From NCBI RefSeq assembly GCF_025699295.1, contig NZ_JAILWB010000003.1, positions 235,812 through 299,811 on the forward strand: DNA of 64,000 nucleotides, given 5' to 3'. Below the pieces are notes generated by a model, which was not told where the DNA came from, did no database searches, and saw only the letters and a list, made by a program, of their open reading frames with translations. The position numbers and the translations under genes are program-made. Of the stretch, positions 9,759 to 17,258 are shown piece after piece. This stretch comes from Hydrogenophaga sp. Its GTDB lineage: Bacteria; Pseudomonadota; Gammaproteobacteria; Burkholderiales; Burkholderiaceae_C. Every line of letters starts with the position of its first letter. Positions within the stretch are counted from its first letter, which is position 1.

Positions 9759-10919
9759 TCATCGGCCTGCGGGTGGCAATGGGCACGCCCTGGAGTTTGT
9801 GGCCCTGCCGCATTCCTGCAGGGCCAACGCGGTGAGGGTCTCCAGCAAGGGAGATGTCTCGATCTCGGCCTCGAACTTGGTTGCCACACAGGGCGCTGGC
9901 AAAGGGCACGATTCCGGATTGGCCCTCGCATTGGGGAAGTCCATACGAGCCGCCGCACATACCTCAAGATCGGCAAACAGGCATGCCCTTGCTTCGACGA
10001 CTTGCTGCACTCCGCATTTGCGGAGGAAGAACTCGGCCATGGTGCGCCCGAGCCAGCGTCCCGGGATGGCGTCGATGGGAAAGTGCACGCCCGCAACGAC
10101 CCGGTTGACGCTGATGCGCACTGCCTGCCTTTGCAGCTGCACGGCAGTGGGGTGTGCGTCTCCAAGGCACAACAGACTTTGGAGGATGTCGGCCAGCATG
10201 AAGGCCTGCGCCGCGTGGCCCATGGGATAGGTACCGTGACCCGGGGTGGTGATGATGGGCTGGATCTGAGGCGAATACTCCACCGGACGTTGGCATCCCA
10301 GGGCGTGCTTGAAACGCACCTCCACCGGTATGACCAGCGACAGGGCCGCCGACAGCCACTCAAAGGTCCATCGGTGTCGTTCGAGGTTCAGACCCGTGAC
10401 GGCGGCAATGAACGCCGTCTGGTTGTCGATCTGCGCGAGGATCTCCGCCATGCGGTCCTCGCGCAGTTGGGCCCAGCACTCCACCAGCGGCAACTGCGCG
10501 GTGAAACATTCGACGGAAGGCCGCTGCAGGGCGAACAGAGCCTGGCCGCCATACTGCAGCACGATGCCGTCGGGCATGTCTGCGCTGAATGAGAGCCCTT
10601 CGTTGAGTGCGCTCTGTACCAGCGAGGCCCGGACCCAGCGGTCCCAGCGCAGCAGTGTGGCGGGGTCGTCCAGCTGTGGATGTGCCTTGAGACACTGCGC
10701 GCCACTGGACAGGTGGCTGTCGCGCACCATGGTCCCGTCCCGACTCATGATCAGCGCGGTGGCCACGAGCGGGTTGGCGAAGCCATCGGCAAGCGAGCCC
10801 GAGCCGCCAGACCCACCGCTTCCGCCGGAACCCCCCGACCCGCCAGACCCTCCCGATCCTCCGGATCCCCCCAGCGTCAGATTGCTGCCCCCCAAAGTGC
10901 TTCCGCCTATGCCTGACAT
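9759..10919 (-). CDS. PAP2 / vanadium-haloperoxidase-like protein with Gly-Ser tail
   Basis: This 386-aa protein has the three PAP2-superfamily blocks: Lys201 and Arg208-Pro (K-x6-RP), Pro229-Met230-Gly231-His232, and Arg270-x5-His276-x3-Asp280. The usual Ser of the second block (PSGH) is Met. No membrane helices are evident, so it resembles soluble vanadium-dependent haloperoxidases or acid phosphatases rather than membrane lipid phosphatases; which activity it has cannot be told. The first 40 residues are almost only Gly and Ser in GGS repeats. It lies 9 bases upstream of the S8 peptidase and 40 bases downstream of the pseudo-cyclase gene, all minus strand. Confidence 0.8.
   Translation of the reverse strand: MSGIGGSTLGGSNLTLGGSGGSGGSGGSGGSGGSGGSGGSGSLADGFANPLVATALIMSRDGTMVRDSHLSSGAQCLKAHPQLDDPATLLRWDRWVRASLVQSALNEGLSFSADMPDGIVLQYGGQALFALQRPSVECFTAQLPLVECWAQLREDRMAEILAQIDNQTAFIAAVTGLNLERHRWTFEWLSAALSLVIPVEVRFKHALGCQRPVEYSPQIQPIITTPGHGTYPMGHAAQAFMLADILQSLLCLGDAHPTAVQLQRQAVRISVNRVVAGVHFPIDAIPGRWLGRTMAEFFLRKCGVQQVVEARACLFADLEVCAAARMDFPNARANPESCPLPAPCVATKFEAEIETSPLLETLTALALQECGRATNSRACPLPPAGR
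10806..10871. repeat. Tandem GGS-coding repeat
   Basis: On the minus strand, about seven imperfect 9-base units encode Gly-Gly-Ser, near the N-terminus of the PAP2-like protein (residues about 17-38). On the plus strand it reads as runs of CCnCCnGAn. Synonymous differences between units suggest the repeat is old or under selection at protein level. Such tracts can change length by slippage. Confidence 0.85.
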
Positions 10920-10959
10920 GTCTGCCTCCCTGTGGTGTGGATGCCAGAACCTCGCGGCC

Positions 10960-12828
10960 CTATGCCGCGGGTATGCCGGCTTCGCCCAGTGCGCTGCTCA
11001 TGAGCCGTCCGAATTCGGTGGCAGCGCTGGCCGAAGACTTCGTAAAGGCTGTTACCGTGTAGTCGGGCGACAGCCGCAGCAGGTTGTGGGCCGCTTCCCT
11101 GGCCTGCTGGTGCCGCTGGGCCAGCCAGCATGCGGTCACCAGAGCGCGGTGCGTGTGCAGGTGGGTGACGTTGCGCCGCAGTGAGCGTCTGCACAGGGCG
11201 ATGGCGTGCTCATACTGACCCGCCACGATGGCGCTAGAAGCCGCCAGCGATTCGAAGTAATACAGGAGGGGGTCCATGGGCGACAGCGCCAACGCCTTCT
11301 GGCTGGCGGCCAGCGCCGCATCCACATGGTTGAGGAAGGTGTGTGCCACGCCACTGAAGAGCCAGGCCAGGGGTTCGCTTGGATTGATGTGCAGGGCTGA
11401 CTCGATGCGCTCCACGGCCTTGCCGAAGTCGCGATCGAGATGCAGGTACACAAAGCCTTCCATCGCCAGGGCCAGACTCCTGGCCTCGGGCGATTCCTGC
11501 GCGAGTTGCGCGTGGTGCCGGGCGACGCCGGCGTTCTGCGCGGGGTAGTTCGTCAGACCGCGCGTGACCTGCAGCACGTACCACTTGGCTAGCCAGGCGT
11601 TGGCCACATGCAGTGTCGGATCTCGCTCCAGCAGCGCCATCAGCGCATCGCGACTGAACTGGAACTGCTGGTTCGTCGAACGGTGCATCAGGGTGATGCC
11701 TCCGAGGAGCAGGGTGTAGTTGTCTAGCGAGCTGATGGGTTGCTGCAGCGCGGCGGACACATGCGCAGAAAGGATCGCGTGGTGGGCGCCTGTGGCGATG
11801 GCGTGCACCAGTTCGCTCTCCAGCGAGAGCAGATCGCCCACGCTGCCCTGCATGTCGTCACACCAGACCACCTCCATGGACCGGGTGTCGGTCAACCTGA
11901 CCTGCAACTCCAGGAGGCCGCTGAGGCTGGTCCCCACGACCTTGTAGCTGCCCGTCAGCACATAACGTGATTGCAGGTAGGCGTGGATCTGCGCAGGGTC
12001 CTCGTCGCGATCGCGAAAAGCGGTGCCCGTCAAGCGGGAGATGACCTCCACGTGCCGCGACCGCCCCAGTTGGGAGATGACCCGGTCGGCCACCAGCTCA
12101 CCCACAGCGAAGTAGCGCGGGTCGTTGGTGCCGGCCTTAAACGGGATCACCGCGATGGCCGGCTGCGGTGCCTCTGCGTTCGTGGGGGCCGTCACCTGGA
12201 GATGTGGCCCGGGCGGGCCAAGACGGAAGGCACGAATCGGCGCAGGGAGGTGCTTGAGATAGCAGTCCCCAAGATCATCGATCTCTGCGTCCAGTCCCTC
12301 GGTCAGCAGGTCGCGCGCGCTGCTGCTGGCGATGGTTTCACCCGGGCCTGCCAAAGACGCTAGTTGCGCCGTCAGATGGACACCCAGTCCTGCGACGGTA
12401 CCGTCGGCAACATAGACCTGCGCTGCGTGCAGGCCAATGCGCACATGCATTTGCTGCTCCAAGGAATGATCCCGGTTGGCAGGGCGGACAAGCTTGTGCA
12501 AGGCGCAGGCCACGCGGACGGCATCCCGCCCTGTGTCAAAGCCCGCCAGCAGGCCTTGGTTCAACGTCATGTAGATGCGACCACCGTTGCGGCCCATCAA
12601 GGCCGCCGCTTTACTCGAAAACACCTGCCACCGCGCGAGTACACCGGGCTCGTCATGGACCATCAACTGCAGCGCATGCGCCAGCTCTAGCATTAGCAGC
12701 ACCTTGGTCGTGGGTTCGTTGGAAGACCGGCCTGCGTAGGCGCCGTTGGGGTCATTCGGCGCATCACGAAGGTCGCGGACGGATGGTGGTGCTTCGTCAG
12801 AGCGCGGCAGGGGCTTGTGCTTGGGCAT
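10960..12828 (-). CDS. Pseudo-cyclase / TolB-like / TPR protein
   Basis: This 622-aa protein has three parts. Residues about 38-205 resemble a class III nucleotidyl cyclase (MHVRIGLHAAQV, VHLTAQLASLAGPGETIAS), but the metal-binding Asp positions of active cyclases are not recognisable. I expect a binding or scaffold role rather than cAMP synthesis. Residues about 225-370 resemble the TolB/FlgO-like module often found after such domains (AIAVIPFKAG, SRYVLTGSYK). Residues about 400-600 are TPR-like helices. I chose the ATG at 12828 (MPKHK) over an upstream in-frame start in the divergent promoter region. It is the first gene of the unit with the PAP2-like and S8 proteins and may sense the signal for them. 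Confidence 0.8.
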   Translation of the reverse strand: MPKHKPLPRSDEAPPSVRDLRDAPNDPNGAYAGRSSNEPTTKVLLMLELAHALQLMVHDEPGVLARWQVFSSKAAALMGRNGGRIYMTLNQGLLAGFDTGRDAVRVACALHKLVRPANRDHSLEQQMHVRIGLHAAQVYVADGTVAGLGVHLTAQLASLAGPGETIASSSARDLLTEGLDAEIDDLGDCYLKHLPAPIRAFRLGPPGPHLQVTAPTNAEAPQPAIAVIPFKAGTNDPRYFAVGELVADRVISQLGRSRHVEVISRLTGTAFRDRDEDPAQIHAYLQSRYVLTGSYKVVGTSLSGLLELQVRLTDTRSMEVVWCDDMQGSVGDLLSLESELVHAIATGAHHAILSAHVSAALQQPISSLDNYTLLLGGITLMHRSTNQQFQFSRDALMALLERDPTLHVANAWLAKWYVLQVTRGLTNYPAQNAGVARHHAQLAQESPEARSLALAMEGFVYLHLDRDFGKAVERIESALHINPSEPLAWLFSGVAHTFLNHVDAALAASQKALALSPMDPLLYYFESLAASSAIVAGQYEHAIALCRRSLRRNVTHLHTHRALVTACWLAQRHQQAREAAHNLLRLSPDYTVTAFTKSSASAATEFGRLMSSALGEAGIPAA

Positions 12829-12892
12829 GGGCTCATTGTCTGGATGGTCTCGGTTGCAGGCAAGACGCAGGTACACCAGATCGGTCGAAACC

Positions 12893-12943
12893 CACCCCCG
12901 ATTGGGGAGAGGCCTGAGCGGAAACCACCCAATCGGGAGGGTG
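12893..12943. promoter_or_regulatory. Inverted repeat in a divergent promoter region
   Basis: CCCGATTGGG at 12897-12906 is exactly mirrored by CCCAATCGGG at 12928-12937. Four more base pairs (CACC at 12893-12896 with GGTG at 12940-12943) are possible after a two-base bulge; the spacer is 21 bases. It sits midway between the divergent starts at 12828 and 13009. No U-tract follows on either strand, so a dimeric operator or a 5'-UTR hairpin is more likely than a terminator. Confidence 0.5.
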
Positions 12944-13008
12944 CAGGGAGAGGACTCCGCAGTTGCAATGCTCCTGTCGTCCTGGCCCACATCACAAGGA
13001 GCACCGCC

Positions 13009-15153
13009 ATGTCATTTCTGCACCTACTTCCTGACCCACGGTCGGCACAACTCATCGTGCGATCCGTGATCGCGCCCGTCGTCCTGCTGGTGGCTGCCTG
13101 CGGCGGCGGCGGTGGTGATCCACCTCCCGCACCCACCGAATCGGTCTTTCTTTCGGGCACCGCCGCCACGGGCGCGCCCATGGTCGGTGCCACCATCGTC
13201 GTGTTCGACGCCACTGGCACCGAGGTGCAGGTCTGTCGCGATGCGTCGAACGCGGTGGTCGCCTGCACCACCGGTGCCGACGGACGTTTCACGCTGGGCC
13301 TGCGGGCCGGCGCCCAGGCGCCGCTGGTGTTCTCGGCCACGCCGGCCGATGGCGGGCTGACCCACGTCAGCATGCTGGACCAGGCCCAGGATGGTGACAC
13401 CGTCAACGTCACGCCCATCACCACGCTGATTGCGGCGGCGCTTTCGCCCAGCGGCAATCCTCACACCCTGCAGCCGGGCGACTTTGACCCTGCCTCACTG
13501 CAGGCCGCGCTGGCCGAGATCGTGGCCGCGCTGCAGCCGCTGTTCGATGCGGTGGGCACGACCGTCAACCCGATCACCGGTGCCTTCGTGGCCGATGGCA
13601 CCGGCCTGGACAGGGCGCTGGATGTGCTGGACGTGCAGATGGGTCCCGATGCGAACGGCGTCTTCGTGGTCTCCGCCGAAATCCGGCTCAATGGCGACGA
13701 TGTGCAGCCCGCGTCGGTGGTCATTGCCGGGGGCGGCAATCCGGTCACGCAGAACATGGCCAGCGTGACGCCGGCGGCGCTGCCCGTGGACGGCGTGGCG
13801 CCGCTGCTGGCCGACCTGCTGCAGCGCATGGGCGCCTGCTACAACCTGCCGCATGCGATGCGCGTGAACACCGCCACCACGCCGCACAGCCTGATCGCCA
13901 GCGCCTGCACCGGCCTGTTCGTCGACGGCGACCCGGCCAGCTACCTGAGCAACGGCTACCGTGCAGGGCCCGGCGCTGCCTTCTCCGGCATGTTCGGCAA
14001 CCGCGACACCAGTGGCCCGGCGGGTGTGCCCAATGCCCTGACCTACGACCAGCCGGTGTACGAATACACGCGCGACGGCGCCCACGCGGGTGACGTGGTG
14101 TTCACCTTCCGCTGGCGCGACCTGTTGGGCAACCAGGGCTGGGAGCAAGGCGTGGTGCGCATGCAGAACGATCGCTTTCACTTCATCGGCAACCAGTACG
14201 CCTACGACGCCCATGTGCGGCCCTATGTGCAGCGGCGGGAGTTCCTGGAGGCCGACTCCAGCGACTTCAGCTACTTCTCCACCGGCTACAACACCTGGGT
14301 GCGCAACCACCTCGATGGCGCGGGTAACCCCCTGTTCGACCGCGTGCAGTTCACCTCGCCCGGTGGGCGCGTTCTCACGGTCTGGCCCGCCGCCGGGCTC
14401 GACCGCCTGAACTACCGGTTGACCAACGGGACGGTGTCGTCCACCTCGGTGATCAACCTGCAATGGGGTTACTTCAGCGGTGGCAGCGTGGGCCCCTCGG
14501 GCACCGACCTGGCGGACCTGGAAACAGGGCGCGTCTTTGCGCGCGACGCGGCAGGCAACCCGCAGCCGTGGACCAGCGAACAAATCCAGGCGATTCCCAA
14601 CCAGGGCAAATGGCGCCTGGACTTCTTCCTGGCAGGCAACGCCAGCAGTACACCCGACGCCACGCAATGGCACACCACACAGTCGCGCGCGCGGACACTG
14701 CCCGAGGTTCAGGCCATGACCTGGGCGGCCTTCGTGCCAGAGGTGGTGGGCATGATGCGCGCCGACATCGATGCCGCGCGTGGTGGCATTCCCTTCGACG
14801 CGCCGGATGTCATCGAGCTGCAGCCCACGCAGCCGGGCGACCCCTTGAACTACTGGAGCGTGCCTTCGGGCGCGCTGACGCCGACCAGCGTGCTCGTGAA
14901 CGGCAGCTACACCGATGGCGTCATCACCCAGCGCTTCAACGATGGCCAGAGCGTGCGCACATCCATGAGGACCACGCGCATCTTCTGTGCGCGCGCCAGC
15001 GCCGCCGACGCCCACTGCGAGCTCGACGGCAGCGGCAACAGCACCGGCCGCTTCAACGCCGGTAGCGTTATCCACTCCATCGACCTCTGGGGTCGGACCG
15101 ACCGCGGCGTGGAGCAGGCCAACCTGTATGCGCTGTACCGGCGCCTTCCGTGA
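13009..15153 (+). CDS. Large lipoprotein, function unknown
   Basis: This 714-aa protein begins with a lipoprotein signal: a hydrophobic stretch ending in the lipobox VAAC, then a run of Gly. Residues about 40-120 look like a transthyretin-like, carboxypeptidase-regulatory fold (GTAATGAPMVGATIVVFDATG). The remaining roughly 550 residues are rich in Asn, Asp, Thr and aromatic residues, as in outer-membrane or exported proteins, and show no motif I can name. The ATG at 13009 is chosen because an AAGGA lies nine bases upstream and the lipobox is at the right distance. It is the first of three consecutive lipoprotein genes. Confidence 0.75.
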   Translation: MSFLHLLPDPRSAQLIVRSVIAPVVLLVAACGGGGGDPPPAPTESVFLSGTAATGAPMVGATIVVFDATGTEVQVCRDASNAVVACTTGADGRFTLGLRAGAQAPLVFSATPADGGLTHVSMLDQAQDGDTVNVTPITTLIAAALSPSGNPHTLQPGDFDPASLQAALAEIVAALQPLFDAVGTTVNPITGAFVADGTGLDRALDVLDVQMGPDANGVFVVSAEIRLNGDDVQPASVVIAGGGNPVTQNMASVTPAALPVDGVAPLLADLLQRMGACYNLPHAMRVNTATTPHSLIASACTGLFVDGDPASYLSNGYRAGPGAAFSGMFGNRDTSGPAGVPNALTYDQPVYEYTRDGAHAGDVVFTFRWRDLLGNQGWEQGVVRMQNDRFHFIGNQYAYDAHVRPYVQRREFLEADSSDFSYFSTGYNTWVRNHLDGAGNPLFDRVQFTSPGGRVLTVWPAAGLDRLNYRLTNGTVSSTSVINLQWGYFSGGSVGPSGTDLADLETGRVFARDAAGNPQPWTSEQIQAIPNQGKWRLDFFLAGNASSTPDATQWHTTQSRARTLPEVQAMTWAAFVPEVVGMMRADIDAARGGIPFDAPDVIELQPTQPGDPLNYWSVPSGALTPTSVLVNGSYTDGVITQRFNDGQSVRTSMRTTRIFCARASAADAHCELDGSGNSTGRFNAGSVIHSIDLWGRTDRGVEQANLYALYRRLP

Positions 15154-15212
15154 CGTTCGACTTGCATCAGCCTCTCAACGCCCCACACCGGGTTTTCACC
15201 AGGAGCCATGTC

Positions 15213-15608
15213 ATGAAAACACTCAAGATTGCCATCCTTTCGGGTCTCTGCGCCATCGCAGCCGGCTGTGCCACACCGGGGCCCGGCGTTCCCAAGGAGT
15301 TTCCGCCGGACGCACAACCGGCCAACGCGCAGGTGCTCAAGGAGCGCCTGAGCGGACGCGGCTTTGTCGCGCGCCAGGCCAACGGCACAGGCTGGGACAT
15401 GAACTACGCAGCGGACGGGCGCTTCGCCATGCGGCTGAGCAATGGCCAGACGGACCAGGGCCGCTGGCGCGCGGAGGACAACCGTGTCTGTATCGAATTC
15501 GAGGGCCGCTTTCCCAGTGGTTGCTCCGAGATGCGCGTGAGCCCCAGCCGGCTCTATCTCAAGCGCGGCTCGACCGGCGAGGTGGTGGCGTTCGACGCTG
15601 CTCGCTGA
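15213..15608 (+). CDS. Small lipoprotein, function unknown
   Basis: This 131-aa protein has a clear lipoprotein signal (MKTLKIAILSG, then the lipobox IAAGC). The mature part contains an NYAADGRFAMRLSNGQTDQGRW strand pattern resembling small calycin-like beta proteins in which a mutant phenotype or substrate is unknown. The ATG at 15213 has an AGGAG eight bases upstream. It follows the large lipoprotein by about 60 bases and precedes another lipoprotein gene by 27, so co-transcription is likely. Confidence 0.75.
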   Translation: MKTLKIAILSGLCAIAAGCATPGPGVPKEFPPDAQPANAQVLKERLSGRGFVARQANGTGWDMNYAADGRFAMRLSNGQTDQGRWRAEDNRVCIEFEGRFPSGCSEMRVSPSRLYLKRGSTGEVVAFDAAR

Positions 15609-15635
15609 TGTCGGTCATCACACCGGAGATGCATC

Positions 15636-16313
15636 ATGAAAATCGCAACGACACGCAGACTTCTCCTGCTTGGCAGTGTGGGTGTACAGGCCTTGCTGGG
15701 TGGGTGTGCCGCTTTGACGTCGCCGAAGGAGCTGCCCGTGATCGAGGGCAGGGCAGGGCAACGAACCGGCGCGCTGGCCGTCACGGCCGAGCGAAGGGTC
15801 ATTCTGTTTGAACAGGTGGAAGATGGCGCGGCTCAGCGAATTTGCGCAGAGCCCTCGCCAGATGTCGCCGAATCTCTGGTGAGTTCGATCAAGGCGATTG
15901 CGGAAGCCTCAGTCAAGAAGGGGACAACAGAAACCGACGCCAGCCTGGAATGGGACCGGTCGTTGGCGACGGCTGTCTCCAGCCTCTTCTTCAGATCACA
16001 GGGGATTCAATATCAACGCGATACAGCCTACGCTTTGTGCCAAGCCTATCTCAATGGGGCGCTGGACAAGGGGCAGTTTGTCACTGAGTACGCCAAGGTG
16101 CTGAACAACGCCAAGGAGTTGATCGCTGCGGAAATTCCGCACCTAGAGGCGCGAAAAGCCGAGTTGTCTGCCGTTCGTGCCGAAAACGCCCGCGATGTCG
16201 CCATGGAACAGGCGAAGGCGGCGGAGAAGTCGCTGCAATCCAGTCGCACGGCGGCCGAAGATGCCCGACGCACGGCAGTCGAAATTCAGAGGGCAGCACC
16301 GCTACTGAAATGA
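15636..16313 (+). CDS. Lipoprotein with C-terminal coiled coil, function unknown
   Basis: This 225-aa protein starts with a lipoprotein signal (TRRLLLLGSVGVQALLGGC). The C-terminal third (about residues 165-220) is rich in Glu, Ala, Lys and Arg with heptad-like spacing and should form a coiled coil. The middle part has an ALCQAYLNGALDKGQF segment seen in other uncharacterised lipoproteins of Betaproteobacteria. Base composition is less GC-rich than its neighbours. It ends 14 bases before the convergent M48 peptidase gene. No function is assigned. Confidence 0.7.
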   Translation: MKIATTRRLLLLGSVGVQALLGGCAALTSPKELPVIEGRAGQRTGALAVTAERRVILFEQVEDGAAQRICAEPSPDVAESLVSSIKAIAEASVKKGTTETDASLEWDRSLATAVSSLFFRSQGIQYQRDTAYALCQAYLNGALDKGQFVTEYAKVLNNAKELIAAEIPHLEARKAELSAVRAENARDVAMEQAKAAEKSLQSSRTAAEDARRTAVEIQRAAPLLK

Positions 16314-16327
16314 GGTGAGGTTGGTGT

Positions 16328-17194
16328 TCAGCCGCGCCGCGCCTGCTCGTACAACCCCTGCACCTTCGGCACGTTGGCCTCCAGCTCGCGGATGCGGTTG
16401 GGGCCGCTGGGGTGGGTGGAGAGGAAGCCCGGGCCGGCGCCGCCGCCGTTGGCGGTCATCTTCTGCCAGAGGCTCACGGCGGCGCGCGGCTGGAAGGCCG
16501 AGCGGGCTGCGAGTTCCAGGCCGACCAGATCGGCCTCGGTCTCGTCCTCGCGGCTGAACTTGAGCGTGAGCAGTTGCGTGCCCAGGTTCGCGGCCACGTC
16601 ACCGAGCTGGCCCAGGCCCAGCAGTTGCGCGACGATGGACAGGCCCATGCCGGTGGCGCTGCTCTTGGCCACGCGCGAGCGGGCGTGCTCGCGCAGCGCA
16701 TGCGCCATTTCATGGCCCATGATCATCGCGGTCTCGTCGTCGCTCAGGCCCAGCTTGTCCAGGATGCCGGTGTAGAACGCGATCTTGCCGCCGGGCATGC
16801 AGAAGGCGTTGACCTGCGCGCTCTGGATCAGGTTCACTTCCCATTTCCACTGCCGGGCCCGGTCGTTCCACTGCGCCGAATGGGGAATGATGCGTTGCGC
16901 GATGCCGCGCAGGCGCTGCACCTGCGGATGGCTGGCGGGCATCAACACCTTCTTGGCGCTGGCCTCGGCCATCATCTGCCCGTACTGCTGGCCGGCGGCG
17001 TTTTCAAGCTCCGCGGCAGGCACCAGATTGCGCAGGGCGGAGCCAGCGCCGACGTCGACCTGGGCCACCGCGGGCAGCGCGGCGGTCCCCGCCGCCGTGG
17101 CGCCTGCGAGCACAAAGGCGCGCCGGGCCGACCACACGTGTTCAGGCTGCGTGGCAGAGGGCTGGGAAGACTTCAGGTCGCAGAGCAGGCACAT
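16328..17194 (-). CDS. M48-family metallopeptidase
   Basis: This 288-aa protein carries the zinc motif HEMAH (His161, Glu162, His165) and the third ligand region in EDETEAD, which places it in the M48 (Ste24/BepA/LoiP) family of envelope proteases. A twin-Arg signal (SARRAFVLAG, Arg24-Arg25) and hydrophobic stretch precede the mature part, suggesting Tat export to the periplasm. The first residues contain an unexplained CLLC pair. The family typically handles misfolded outer-membrane proteins. It is convergent with the lipoprotein genes and divergent from the permease at 17259. Confidence 0.9.
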   Translation of the reverse strand: MCLLCDLKSSQPSATQPEHVWSARRAFVLAGATAAGTAALPAVAQVDVGAGSALRNLVPAAELENAAGQQYGQMMAEASAKKVLMPASHPQVQRLRGIAQRIIPHSAQWNDRARQWKWEVNLIQSAQVNAFCMPGGKIAFYTGILDKLGLSDDETAMIMGHEMAHALREHARSRVAKSSATGMGLSIVAQLLGLGQLGDVAANLGTQLLTLKFSREDETEADLVGLELAARSAFQPRAAVSLWQKMTANGGGAGPGFLSTHPSGPNRIRELEANVPKVQGLYEQARRG

Positions 17195-17258
17195 GCGTGA
17201 ATAATAGTCAAAGCCGGGCGCTTGCGCCCGCCCGCGTCACCGTTCACCCCACTCCCGC

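Noticed and set aside
10806..10871. CRISPR or non-coding tandem repeat
   Set aside because: The units are 9 bases long, directly adjacent and in frame with the PAP2-like protein, so they are a coding repeat.
13495..15075. 526-codon minus-strand frame opposite the large lipoprotein
   Set aside because: The plus-strand gene has a lipoprotein signal and ribosome site, while the antisense frame is rich in His, Gly and Val without motif.
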